From contig NZ_JAGIKZ010000018.1 in the NCBI RefSeq assembly GCF_017874625.1, forward strand, positions 1 through 64,000: DNA of 64,000 nt, written 5' to 3'. The DNA comes from Cytobacillus eiseniae (GTDB taxonomy: Bacteria > Bacillota > Bacilli > Bacillales > Cytobacillaceae). The notes below the pieces were generated by a model. It worked only from the letters and a program-made list of their open reading frames with translations, was not told where the DNA came from and ran no database searches. Position numbers and translations under genes: made by a program. Shown piece after piece: positions 45,768-54,219 of the stretch. Position 1 is the first letter of the stretch. Each line of letters starts with the position of its first letter.

Positions 45768-46763
45768 CTAAAATGATGTCACCTTTCTAATCGCATGCAT
45801 AATTCTTATTTCATTTGGTAAATAATGATCCTCAAAGCCAAAATATGGAACAGGTGTATCAAATCCTGTGACCCGTTCAGTTGGGGCTTTTTGATACAAA
45901 AAGGATGTATCATTAATAACTGCTAATATGTCATTCCCAACACCACCAGTGGCATGTGCCTCATGAACAATTACCATGCGACCTGTTTTTTGAATCGATT
46001 CAGCGATCATCTCTTTATCAATCGGATAAAGAGTCCGTAAATCAATGACTTCACAATGAATTCCTTCTTCCTCCATTTCCATTGCTGCATTTAACGCCAC
46101 CTGGACCATTGCTCCCCAGCATACGACTGTAACGTCGTCCCCTTCTAACAGCTTGTTCGCCTTCCCAATTTCTACCTTGTATTTCCCATCAGGCACTTCT
46201 TCCTTTGCAGCTCGGTACATGCGCATCGGTTCTAGAAATAAAACAGGATCAGGGTCTTCAATAGCAGCAATAAGGAGGCCCTTCGCATCATATGGACTGG
46301 ATGGACAAACAACTTTAATTCCTGGCATATGTGTGAATATTGCTTCGGTGCTATCACAATGAATCTCTGGTGCTCTTACCCCTGCACCATAAGGGGCTCG
46401 TATGACCATTGGAACCGTGTAATGCCCCATCGTTCGCATCCGTAATCTTGTAGCATGTGTCATAATTTGCTCGTAAGCCGGGTAGATGAAACCTAGAAAT
46501 TGGATTTCAATGACAGGAAGAAAACCATTAACTGCCAGCCCAATTCCAGCTCCGACAAAACCAGCTTCACTTAATGGAGTGTCCATCACCCTTGTCTCTC
46601 CATACTTTTCTTGCAAACCATCAGTTGCCCGAAAAACGCCACCGTTTTTCCCAATATCCTCCCCCATCAAAATAACCTCTTGCCGCTCAGCAAGCATCGT
46701 ATCGAGCCCATCGGTTATTGCTTGAATGAGTGTCATCGTCTTTGTTCTAAGTGATGTGCTCAA
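45768..46763 (-). CDS. 2-oxoacid dehydrogenase E1 beta subunit
   Basis: 331 aa transketolase-type beta subunit. LMGEDIGKNGGVFRATDGLQ, VMDTPLSEAGFVGAGIGLAV, VIRAPYGAGVRAPEIHCDST and GFDTPVPYFGFEDHYLPN are E1beta signatures. With E1alpha it forms the thiamine-diphosphate site that decarboxylates a 2-oxoacid. The start is TTG 46763, overlapping the E1alpha stop (TTGA) and preceded by GGAGG, a translationally coupled pair. Confidence 0.94.
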   Translation of the reverse strand: MSTSLRTKTMTLIQAITDGLDTMLAERQEVILMGEDIGKNGGVFRATDGLQEKYGETRVMDTPLSEAGFVGAGIGLAVNGFLPVIEIQFLGFIYPAYEQIMTHATRLRMRTMGHYTVPMVIRAPYGAGVRAPEIHCDSTEAIFTHMPGIKVVCPSSPYDAKGLLIAAIEDPDPVLFLEPMRMYRAAKEEVPDGKYKVEIGKANKLLEGDDVTVVCWGAMVQVALNAAMEMEEEGIHCEVIDLRTLYPIDKEMIAESIQKTGRMVIVHEAHATGGVGNDILAVINDTSFLYQKAPTERVTGFDTPVPYFGFEDHYLPNEIRIMHAIRKVTSF

Positions 46764-47830
46764 TTCCGCACACCTCCTATCAATCTAAGATACTCTTCTT
46801 TTTGCTCTTTTATCTGCCAGGTTGGTTCTGCAAAAACATGATCAAAGATATCTGCTGGATTGGCTGGAGGAAAAGCTTCCATATCAGCAACCGCTTCTTC
46901 AATTTCCTTAGAAGCCTCCTCTTCGATTTCACGAACCCATTCTTCTTTAAAGATTCCTTCATTTTTCATCCATTTTTCTAATCGCAAAATTGGATCCGTT
47001 TCCAATCTTCGACTATTGCTGTCTGATTGATTACGATATTTCGATGGATCATCAGCTGTTGTATGAGCACCATACCTCCATGTCACCGCTTCAATTAACG
47101 TCGGTCCTTCTCCATCTCTCGCTCTTTCCAATGCTTTCAATGTTTCAAAGTAGACGATAAAAACATCATTGCCGTCCACACGTATACCTGGAATATCATA
47201 GGCAATCGCTTTTTGAGCAATCGTCTTTGTATTCATTTGCTTTTCGATCGGTACTGAAATCGCATATTGATTATTTTGATTAAAGAAGACAACAGGAGCT
47301 TTGCACACACTTGCGAAGTTTAACCCTTCATGAAAATCTCCTTCCGATGTGGCACCATCCCCGAAATAGGCAATTGCTGCATGACTTGTGCCTTTCATTT
47401 TTTCTGCTAAAGCTGCTCCTGCTGCATGTGGAATTTGTGTTGCAATCGGTATGCCCGGCGGAAAGATCTTTTTGCCGATTGGAGGTATACAACCTTCATT
47501 TCGGCCATTCCAAAATAATAAGATGTTTCGTAAAGAATGACCGAATACAAATGCAGCACCGTGCTCCCGATAGGTAGGGAACATCCAGTCAGAAGGCTCC
47601 AATGCAAGCGCACTTCCAACCTGGGAAGCCTCTTGGCCTTCAAAAGGTGCATACGTGCCAATGCGTCCTTGTCGCTGTAAGCTAATCGCTTTACGGTCAA
47701 ATAGACGAATTCTTACAAGCTGCTTGTAAAAATCTTTTACAAGATTTTCGTTTATTCTCTCTTCATATTCAGGCGAAACAACCTTTCCGTTAGCGTCCAT
47801 TATTTGCTGGATAGGAAACTGATTAATCAT
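46760..47830 (-). CDS. 2-oxoacid dehydrogenase E1 alpha subunit
   Basis: 356 aa from ATG 47830 (MINQFPIQQI) behind AAAGGGTGAG; a longer reading to 47923 lacks a site and would overlap pheDH. The ThDP/Mg motif is AYFGDGATSEGDFHEGLNFA, ending in FFNQNNQYAIS; AVTWRYGAHTTADDPSKYR holds the phosphorylation-loop-like region. It catalyses decarboxylation of the 2-oxoacid. Homologs act on pyruvate or branched-chain oxoacids; its placement after pheDH suggests phenylpyruvate. Confidence 0.93.
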   Translation of the reverse strand: MINQFPIQQIMDANGKVVSPEYEERINENLVKDFYKQLVRIRLFDRKAISLQRQGRIGTYAPFEGQEASQVGSALALEPSDWMFPTYREHGAAFVFGHSLRNILLFWNGRNEGCIPPIGKKIFPPGIPIATQIPHAAGAALAEKMKGTSHAAIAYFGDGATSEGDFHEGLNFASVCKAPVVFFNQNNQYAISVPIEKQMNTKTIAQKAIAYDIPGIRVDGNDVFIVYFETLKALERARDGEGPTLIEAVTWRYGAHTTADDPSKYRNQSDSNSRRLETDPILRLEKWMKNEGIFKEEWVREIEEEASKEIEEAVADMEAFPPANPADIFDHVFAEPTWQIKEQKEEYLRLIGGVRN

Positions 47831-47904
47831 TTTCTCACCCTTTACATTTATATTAGCTACGATAGACATCTTTCTACCGTAATAATGTTGTTTTCTATTT
47901 AAAA

Positions 47905-49011
47905 TTAAGTTCGTACTGCCCATTTAGGTCTTTTTATGTGAGAGAAGAAGCTATTTCTGCGTGATCGAGCTTCAATTCTTCTTTCGCAAAATTGATTGGC
48001 CGCCTCCATTGTTGTAATTCCCTTCTCACTCGCATACTCGTAAATATTCAAAAGAGAATTATAGATGGCTTTTGTTTTTTGCAGAACTCTTTCCTTATTC
48101 GGGGTATAAAGTTCATCAGCAACTTGAATGAGTCCACCAGAATTAACAATATAATCTGGGGCAAATAATATGCCCTTTTCTTGAAGTTTTTCGGCATGAC
48201 GGAGTTCCAATAATTGATTATTGGCTGATCCAACAACTGCCTTCACCTGCAATTGTTCAATTGTTTCATCATTTACAATTCCCCCCATTGCACATGGGAT
48301 AAAAATATCTGCTGGCGCTTGATAAATCTCATCTTTATTTACTACTTTTACTCCTGCACCTAGTTGTTTTGCTTTCGTAAGTAATGTATCGATTGCCTGC
48401 TGGTTAATATCTGTCACATATAAATCAGCACCTTCCTCTATCAATCTTTCTGCTACTTTTAACCCGACTTTTCCCAAGCCTTGAATTGAGTAGCTTCTAT
48501 TTGCTAATTCATCAGAACCTGTTAATGCTCTATTTGTTGCCTTGAGGCTGTAAATAACTCCTTGTGCAGTCGGGATCGAGGAATCGCCACTTCCGCCGTA
48601 CACCTCATCAACCCCAACAATGCAATTCGTTTCCTTAAGTGCATGAACAAAATCCTCTGGAGTTGTACCCATATCAGTTCCCGTGTAGAAACGACCATTT
48701 AGTGATTCAACAAATTGACCAAACGCCCGAAATAATTCGGGGGTTTTATCCTTATTTGGATCGCCAATAATTACTGCTTTTCCTCCACCGAAATCAACAT
48801 CAGCTGCCGCACATTTATATGTCATCCCTTTAGATAGACGAAGAACATCCTCCAATGCTTCTTCCTCGCTAGCATATGGGAGCATTCTACATCCCCCAAG
48901 AGCAGGACCAAGCCTTGTGCTATGGATTGCAATAATTGCCTTCAAGCCCGTTAGTTCATCATTACAGAATACAACCTGCTCATGCTCTCTTATCTTTGAA
49001 AACATATTCAT
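47905..49011 (-). CDS. pdh: Phenylalanine dehydrogenase-like amino acid dehydrogenase
   Basis: 368 aa Glu/Leu/Phe/Val dehydrogenase. Catalytic lysine in [21 protein letters not shown] site [20 protein letters not shown], and [10 protein letters not shown] and [15 protein letters not shown]. The sequence from [19 protein letters not shown] to the C-terminal [13 protein letters not shown] is closer, as I recall them, to the phenylalanine dehydrogenases of Lysinibacillus/Sporosarcina than to leucine dehydrogenase. It makes phenylpyruvate, NADH and ammonia. ATG 49011 is nine bases past GGAGG. The operon and paa context fit phenylalanine; leucine or valine remain possible. Confidence 0.85.
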   Translation of the reverse strand: MNMFSKIREHEQVVFCNDELTGLKAIIAIHSTRLGPALGGCRMLPYASEEEALEDVLRLSKGMTYKCAAADVDFGGGKAVIIGDPNKDKTPELFRAFGQFVESLNGRFYTGTDMGTTPEDFVHALKETNCIVGVDEVYGGSGDSSIPTAQGVIYSLKATNRALTGSDELANRSYSIQGLGKVGLKVAERLIEEGADLYVTDINQQAIDTLLTKAKQLGAGVKVVNKDEIYQAPADIFIPCAMGGIVNDETIEQLQVKAVVGSANNQLLELRHAEKLQEKGILFAPDYIVNSGGLIQVADELYTPNKERVLQKTKAIYNSLLNIYEYASEKGITTMEAANQFCERRIEARSRRNSFFSHIKRPKWAVRT

Positions 49012-49060
49012 AGTCAATTACCTCCCACTCGATTGGTACCGCTTACAATTCATTTGAATT

Positions 49061-49450
49061 TCAATCATCTTCAAGTAAGCTAGCTATTTTACTTTTTGGC
49101 AAAAGAATTTGTTTCACTTCACCCATTCCAATTAGTTTCCCTCTATTACTAACTGTCACTTCTGTGATGACATGACTCCCCTTTACTTCATTTACAATTG
49201 CCAAGATAACCAACTCCGCACCTTCAGCAGATGGAGCAAGATGCTTAGCTGAAACAGCAGCCCCCATCCCTTCTTCATCTTCTTCCAAAAAGGGAAGAAT
49301 AATCATTCTAGAGACCCATTCCATATGGTAAATCATTGATACAGTTGAATAAGCACGGTGAACAACCTTTCCATCAAATTGAGCAAACATATCAGGAGTA
49401 ACGATAATCTTTAATTCTGCTTGATCTCCTATCTTCAAACCTGGCCTCAT
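49061..49450 (-). CDS. FlK-like hotdog thioesterase
   Basis: 129 aa hotdog fold of the fluoroacetyl-CoA thioesterase type. YSTVSMIYHMEWVSRMIILP, GMGAAVSAKHLAPSAEGAEL and GKLIGMGEVKQILL line up with the FlK pattern (Thr/Ser, Glu, His catalytic set). As the first gene of the pheDH/2-oxoacid dehydrogenase operon it may hydrolyse phenylacetyl-CoA or a dead-end aryl-CoA; homologous thioesterases relieve CoA trapping in paa clusters. The specificity is inference. A strong GGGGGG ribosome-binding site precedes ATG 49450; the operon promoter and operator lie 37 bases further upstream. Confidence 0.8.
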   Translation of the reverse strand: MRPGLKIGDQAELKIIVTPDMFAQFDGKVVHRAYSTVSMIYHMEWVSRMIILPFLEEDEEGMGAAVSAKHLAPSAEGAELVILAIVNEVKGSHVITEVTVSNRGKLIGMGEVKQILLPKSKIASLLEDD

Positions 49451-49486
49451 TCAATCCCCCCGATTTAATAAAGGTTCATTATATAT

Positions 49487-49537
49487 GTATGACGTATATT
49501 CAACGATATAATAACATTTCGTTAAATGAATAGTCAA
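49487..49537 (-). promoter_or_regulatory. Promoter and operator of the pheDH/2-oxoacid dehydrogenase operon
   Basis: On the minus strand TTGACT (49532-49537), an 18-base spacer and TATTAT (49508-49513) form a good SigA promoter. The dyad GTATGACGT-N7-ACGATATAA (49487-49511) overlaps the end of the -10 and covers the expected start site. It matches the perfect paaA dyad (62616-62640) at 7 of 9 bases in each arm. Confidence 0.65.
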
Positions 49538-49610
49538 TTAATTGTAAAAATTAAGAAAACTATATATATATAGATCAATTGCTTCGTATGATGTTTACTT
49601 CCAAAAATTG

Positions 49611-49649
49611 AAAAGGATTAACTAGCTAAAAAGCATCATTAATCCTTTT
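49611..49649 (-). terminator. Terminator of the ABC importer operon
   Basis: AAAAGGATTAA (49611-49621) pairs with TTAATCCTTTT (49639-49649), downstream of the ABC ATPase stop. A T-rich run follows on the minus strand. Confidence 0.75.
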
Positions 49650-49654
49650 ATTAA

Positions 49655-50449
49655 TTATGAAAGAAGAGCCCGATCACTTGCCATTTTAACTCCTCTAATT
49701 CTTTGAAATTCACTTAATAGCTGTTCAATCGATAAATTTGCTTTTTCACTTTCGTCGACTTCTAAAATAATTTGCCCTTTATCCATCATGATTAAACGAT
49801 TGCCAAGATCAAGTGCCTGCTGCATATTATGAGTCACCATCAATGTCGTTAACTGATACTGTCCGACAATTTCCTTTGTTAATTGAGTGATCAACTCCGC
49901 ACGAGCAGGATCAAGTGCGGCAGTATGCTCATCTAATAATAATATAGAAGGTTCAGTAAAGGTTGCCATCAGAAGGGAGAGTGCCTGCCTTTCACCACCA
50001 GATAGCAGGCCAACCTTTGCATTTAACCGGTTTTCTAATCCTAAATGGAGTGTTGCCAGCACCTCTCGGAAATACTCCCTTCGGCTTTTCGTTACCCCTT
50101 TTCTTAATGTACGTGTCTTATTTCTTGAATAAGCCATTGCTAAATTCTCTTCAATCGTCATACTTGGCGCTGTTCCTGCCATCGGATCCTGAAAAACCCG
50201 GCCGATATATTGCGCTCTTTTATATTCAGAAATGGAAGTGACATTCTCCCCATCAATCAATACCGTTCCGATATCCGGTGTCATCACCCCTGAAATCATA
50301 TTCATTAACGTTGATTTTCCAGCCCCGTTGCTGCCAATGACTGTTACAAAATCACCTTTATTCAAAGTTAAATGAATTTGATCAAGCGCAATTTTTTCAT
50401 CTGGTGTTCCTTCATTAAAAATCTTATGAATTTGATTTAATTGAAGCAT
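49655..50449 (-). CDS. ABC transporter ATP-binding protein (TrpXYZ-type importer)
   Basis: 264 aa. Walker A IGSNGAGKSTLMNMISGVM, signature LLSGGERQALSLLMATF and Walker B LLLDEHTAALDP. It energises the adjacent permease. The arrangement SBP, permease, ATPase with a PF04392-type SBP is that of the streptococcal tryptophan importer TrpXYZ and relatives. It starts inside the permease 3' end (26-base overlap) behind GGGAGGGGGAGG, so translation is coupled. Confidence 0.92.
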   Translation of the reverse strand: MLQLNQIHKIFNEGTPDEKIALDQIHLTLNKGDFVTVIGSNGAGKSTLMNMISGVMTPDIGTVLIDGENVTSISEYKRAQYIGRVFQDPMAGTAPSMTIEENLAMAYSRNKTRTLRKGVTKSRREYFREVLATLHLGLENRLNAKVGLLSGGERQALSLLMATFTEPSILLLDEHTAALDPARAELITQLTKEIVGQYQLTTLMVTHNMQQALDLGNRLIMMDKGQIILEVDESEKANLSIEQLLSEFQRIRGVKMASDRALLS

Positions 50450-51455
50450 CTGCCTCCCCCTCCCTATCCTGAGGTGACTGACTGAAAGCTAAGAGCTCTG
50501 CATGTTTTCTTGCTTTTCGCTTTCTTTCTTTTGATGCATCAATAAATTTTGGCATAATGAGAGCTAAGATAACAATCGTAGCAGTAATCAGCTTCATATC
50601 ACCTGGCTCTAGGAAGTCCACCCGAAGCGCCAATGTTACAACAATTCGATAAATGATTGCACCGCCAATGACTGCTAAAGTTGTTCTCGCAATCGTTTTT
50701 GTACCGAAAAGTGCTTCACCGATTATGACCGATGCAAGACCAATTATGATCATGCCAATTCCCATTCCAACGTCCGCAAATCCCCCCTGTTGAGCAATAA
50801 GCGATCCAGAGAAAGCGACCATTGCATTGGAAAGGCCCAGACCAAGGATAACAGTTAAATTTGTGTTTGCTGAAAGGCTGCGAATCATCCTCTTATTGTC
50901 GCCTGTCGCTCTAATTGCTAGACCAATTTCCGTTTGCAAAAATTTATCTGTGAGTAATTTAATTGTAAATGTGACAATGATCATAAAGAGGACAATTCCC
51001 CAGGTTCTTGGAAGGCTATCTCCAAGTCCAATCGCTGTGTAAATCCCATTAAAAAAGGAATCAATCCCTAATTTACTTGAAAACTCACTCATACTAGTCA
51101 TTATTGAATCTTGGTTTAATAAGGGGACATTGGATTTCCCCATTATTCTAAGATTGATCGAATATAAGGCAATCATCATTAAGATCCCAGAAAGCAGTGC
51201 ATTAATTTTTCCAAAAGTATGAAGGACGCCCGTAATACATCCCGCAATAAATCCTGCAATCAAGGCAACGGTTGTCGCGATAAAAGGATTAACCCCACTG
51301 ACAATCATCGTTGCTGAAACGGCTGCTCCTGTCACAAAACTGCCATCTACCGTTAAATCTGGAAAATCAAGCACTCGAAAGGAGAGATAAACACCAAGTG
51401 CCATAATCGCATAAATAATGCCTGATTCAAATGCTCCAAAGACAGCAGTAGGCAT
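50424..51455 (-). CDS. ABC transporter permease (BPD type 2 / LivHM-like)
   Basis: 343 aa with about 8-9 membrane helices. The N-terminal FESGIIYAIMALGVYLSFRV, then LDFPDLTVDGSFVTGAA, and the cytoplasmic-loop region GLAIRATGDNKRMIRSLSAN are typical of branched-chain-amino-acid-type permeases associated with PF04392 SBPs. A long charged C-terminal tail (KERKRKARKHAELL) follows. It imports the ligand delivered by the SBP encoded 18 bases upstream; an aromatic amino acid is the best guess from the surrounding pathway. Confidence 0.9.
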   Translation of the reverse strand: MPTAVFGAFESGIIYAIMALGVYLSFRVLDFPDLTVDGSFVTGAAVSATMIVSGVNPFIATTVALIAGFIAGCITGVLHTFGKINALLSGILMMIALYSINLRIMGKSNVPLLNQDSIMTSMSEFSSKLGIDSFFNGIYTAIGLGDSLPRTWGIVLFMIIVTFTIKLLTDKFLQTEIGLAIRATGDNKRMIRSLSANTNLTVILGLGLSNAMVAFSGSLIAQQGGFADVGMGIGMIIIGLASVIIGEALFGTKTIARTTLAVIGGAIIYRIVVTLALRVDFLEPGDMKLITATIVILALIMPKFIDASKERKRKARKHAELLAFSQSPQDREGEADASIKSNS

Positions 51456-51473
51456 TAAGAATCACACCCTTTT

Positions 51474-52475
51474 TTATTCGCCTTCGTAAAATTCAGCAAT
51501 ATTCTCCCACTCCTGTTTTACTTCCAGCCCTTGTGCTTCAGCCGCATTTTTATTGATCATTAATGTTAAACTATTAGGAAGCTCAACTGGAATTTCAGAA
51601 GGCTTTTTATTCCCTTTAAGGATATCTGCAGCCATTTTTCCAGACTGATACCCAAGCTCAAAATAATCAAATCCACTAGCAGCAATCGCTCCACGTGCCA
51701 TCGAATCAAGTTCACCAACAAACAGAGGAATCTTCTCATTATTAGCTACAGCAATGACAGATTCTAAAGCTGATACAACCGTATTATCAGTTGGAACGTA
51801 GATCGCATCCACGCGTCCTACTAATGATTCTGCCCCTTGCTTCACCTCTGCTGAAGTGGAGATCGATGCCTCTACAACTGTTGCACCAAATTTTGCTGCC
51901 AGTTCCTTTACTTGAGCAACTTGAACTTCTGAGTTTTGCTCACCAGCATTGTAAATAACCCCAATCGTTTTGGCACCCGCTTCTTCAACGATAAATTTAA
52001 TCGTTTTCTCCGTGCCATCTGGATGATTATCTGTCGTACCCGTGATGTTAGCTCCAGGCTTTTCAAATGATTCCACAAGCTCCGCACCAATTGGATCCGT
52101 TACTGAAGTAAATACTATCGGAATATCCTTCGTTGCATTTAACGCACTAACTGCACTTGGTGTGGCATTAGCAAAAATTAGATCCACCTTGTCGCCAACA
52201 AAATTATTGGCAATGGTTTGTGTATTATTCATATCAGCCTGTGCGTTTTGAAAATTATACTCCACATTATCTCCATCTTTAAAGCCTGCATCCTCCATCG
52301 CTTTTTTAAATCCTTCTGTTGCCGCATCTAAGGATGGATGTTCAACAAACTGCGTAATCCCTACTTTAAATGTTTCCTTGTTCCCCTGCCCAGAAGATGA
52401 CTCATTCCCACACCCACTTAAAACTAGCAAGCCCGCTGCTAACAAAAGAGAGAATGGCTTTACAAACTTTTTCAC
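51474..52475 (-). CDS. ABC importer substrate-binding lipoprotein (PF04392 type)
   Basis: 333 aa from GTG 52475 behind AAGGGGG. Signal peptide with lipobox LLVLSGCGN, then a two-lobed periplasmic-binding fold: GITQFVEHPSLDAATEGFKK, FANATPSAVSALNATKDIPI, PIGAELVESFEKPGANITGT and LDSMARGAIAASGFDYFELG are family signatures. Members with known ligands bind tryptophan or tyrosine/phenylalanine-like amino acids. It heads the three-gene importer operon, whose promoter carries the same operator type as paaA. Confidence 0.9.
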   Translation of the reverse strand: MKKFVKPFSLLLAAGLLVLSGCGNESSSGQGNKETFKVGITQFVEHPSLDAATEGFKKAMEDAGFKDGDNVEYNFQNAQADMNNTQTIANNFVGDKVDLIFANATPSAVSALNATKDIPIVFTSVTDPIGAELVESFEKPGANITGTTDNHPDGTEKTIKFIVEEAGAKTIGVIYNAGEQNSEVQVAQVKELAAKFGATVVEASISTSAEVKQGAESLVGRVDAIYVPTDNTVVSALESVIAVANNEKIPLFVGELDSMARGAIAASGFDYFELGYQSGKMAADILKGNKKPSEIPVELPNSLTLMINKNAAEAQGLEVKQEWENIAEFYEGE

Positions 52476-52507
52476 ACTAATAAACCCCCTTATATTTTTA
52501 AAATAAA

Positions 52508-52530
52508 ACACTACCAATGATTGATAGTGT
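52508..52530. promoter_or_regulatory. 23-bp near-perfect palindrome in the SBP leader
   Basis: Arms ACACTA (52508-52513) and TAGTGT (52525-52530) plus the inner CAAT-G-ATTG give a 23-bp palindrome with one mismatched pair, 33-55 bases before the SBP start. It may be an operator or an mRNA hairpin. Confidence 0.45.
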
Positions 52531-52642
52531 GAATACCCTATGTAGATAAAAGCAGGATCATACTTTGCAATGACATAGCTATGGAGTCAAAATAAGTGAG
52601 ATAGAGAACAAAGCAAGTGTTGTTTTATATGATAACTACTGT

Positions 52643-52693
52643 GATTAACGTATTTATAACGTTATATTATCACCCAAAGCAACTAATAGTCAA
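52643..52693 (-). promoter_or_regulatory. Promoter and operator of the ABC importer operon
   Basis: On the minus strand TTGACT (52688-52693), a 16-base spacer and GATAAT (52666-52671). Directly downstream, overlapping by two bases, is the dyad GATTAACGT-N7-ACGTTATAT (52643-52667). Its inner TAACGT/ACGTTA arms are perfect and one full arm is identical to the paaA operator. The leader to the start codon is about 170 bases. Confidence 0.65.
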
Positions 52694-52936
52694 TAATATT
52701 CTAAAAATTTTATATATTTAGATTACTGTTTGTAATATATGATAATAAGAAGAAAAGCATACAGAAAAACTATTAAGTAGTTCAGTTTTTATGGAGAAGC
52801 AAATAAATTTATATCAATTATCAGGCTAAATTGTATAGTGATTTGAGTGACAATAATTGTTATCATCTTAAAATTAATCTTTTTTACTATTTTGATTAGA
52901 TTGTAAGCAAAATTATCATATTAGGCGTTATTACTA

Positions 52937-53112
52937 GGACACAAGTTCCGCTATTTACAATAATGATTGTGTTTTCACCTTTTTATCGGACATACGTTCC
53001 GTTAGTTTCTAAAAGAGTATTCTTTTTACTAAATTATTAGCTAATAGCGGACCCAATGTCTGAACACTCTCCAAAATTGAATGATTTATGAAAATAACGG
53101 ACTCAGTGTCCG
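52937..53112. repeat. Four small palindromic repeats in mirrored pairs
   Basis: Units of the form CGGACAYNNRKTCCGYTA occur at 52937-52955 and 52987-53008 in one orientation, and at 53043-53062 and 53093-53112 in the other; members of each pair start 50 bases apart. Each unit is itself a CGGAC/GTCCG-like palindrome. A related single unit lies at about 55206-55230. The rest of the 773-base gap (52476-53248) holds the promoter, operator and terminator listed separately, and otherwise AT-rich sequence. Confidence 0.75.
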
Positions 53113-53121
53113 CAAAAAATC

Positions 53122-53155
53122 AAACGCATGGATTTCATACTGAATCCATGCGTTT
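53122..53155 (-). terminator. Terminator of the paaX-nitronate monooxygenase unit
   Basis: AAACGCATGGATT (53122-53134) pairs with AATCCATGCGTTT (53143-53155); on the minus strand GATTTTTT follows. It is about 95 bases after the nitronate monooxygenase stop. Confidence 0.75.
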
Positions 53156-53248
53156 TGCCTGCTATTTCTATTGCTTTTTGCGCTATAATTTCGAATGATT
53201 TAATATTCCTTACAATACATGGCTGTTCGCTTTTTATGTTTTTGGTAT

Positions 53249-54196
53249 TTAAATCTTTACACGAGCCTGTTGAAGCTGCTTCTTTGCATCATCTATTATT
53301 TTTTCCAATAATTCTTTAACAGTTGGAATATCACTAATTAATCCAGCAATTTGTCCACTATTCATAAAGCCCGCTTCTTCCCTGCCATCAATGGCACCCA
53401 ATCGATGGAATTTCTCTGAGGTGAGTTCATTAAATTCATCAAGAGATATTCCTTTCGACTCATAGTTTAATAGTTTTTGAGCATATTCAGAATCTAGTAC
53501 TCGACGAATTCTTCCTACTGATCGACCAACAATCAATGTGGCATGATCAGACGCTTCTACTATTTTCTGTTTGTAATGCTGATGAAAAGGCGCCTCCTTC
53601 GTTACGATAAATCTTGTCCCCATCTGAACACCACTTGCACCTAATGTCAGTATGGCTGCAAGTCCCTTCCCATCGCCAATTCCTCCTGCAGCAACAACGG
53701 GAATCTTGACTGCCTCAACAATTTGTGGAATTAAAACAAGCGTTGTTGTCTCAAGAGATGAATTAATTCCAGCAGCTTCATATCCTTCTGCAACAATCAC
53801 GTCTGCCCCTGCTGCCTCTGCTTTTTTTGCTTGATGAACAGATGCACAAACAGTGATTACCTTTGTCCCTTGTTCATGGAACATAGGGATATAGGGAGCT
53901 GGATTCCCTGCTGAAAGAGAGACAATTGGAATTTGATATTTACGAACGAGTGAAAGAACTTCTTTCACATATGGAGAAACGGAAAGAGCAATATTAAGTG
54001 CAAATGGTTTCGTCGTTCGATTAATCGTTTCTTTAATAATCTCCTCTACTTCGTCTGGCGTCATCGTACCTGCACCAATTGTCCCTAGTCCTCCCGCTTC
54101 TGACACTGCTCCAGTTAAGATGGCGTTACTTATATTCCCCATCCCCCCTTGAATAATTGGATATTCAATCGCCAATATTTGAGTCAGTGCATTCAT
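53249..54196 (-). CDS. Nitronate monooxygenase / 2-nitropropane dioxygenase-like FMN enzyme
   Basis: 315 aa TIM-barrel FMN protein. EYPIIQGGMGNISNA at the N-terminus, VVAAGGIGDGKGLAAILTLG and ASGVQMGTRFIVTKE are NMO/FabK signatures. NMOs oxidise propionate-3-nitronate and similar nitronates; FabK-type relatives reduce enoyl thioesters, so a role on a paa enoyl-CoA intermediate is conceivable. It follows paaX by 23 bases behind AAGGAAAGGGGG, hence co-transcribed with the regulator. Confidence 0.87.
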   Translation of the reverse strand: MNALTQILAIEYPIIQGGMGNISNAILTGAVSEAGGLGTIGAGTMTPDEVEEIIKETINRTTKPFALNIALSVSPYVKEVLSLVRKYQIPIVSLSAGNPAPYIPMFHEQGTKVITVCASVHQAKKAEAAGADVIVAEGYEAAGINSSLETTTLVLIPQIVEAVKIPVVAAGGIGDGKGLAAILTLGASGVQMGTRFIVTKEAPFHQHYKQKIVEASDHATLIVGRSVGRIRRVLDSEYAQKLLNYESKGISLDEFNELTSEKFHRLGAIDGREEAGFMNSGQIAGLISDIPTVKELLEKIIDDAKKQLQQARVKI

Positions 54197-54219
54197 TTTG
54201 TCTCCCCCTTTCCTTCATT

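Noticed and set aside
43171-49011. Branched-chain keto acid (bkd) operon as the firm assignment
   Set aside because: Subunits are compatible with it, but there are no ptb/buk genes, no bkdR and no SigL-type -12/-24 promoter, and the dehydrogenase resembles phenylalanine dehydrogenase; left as an alternative.
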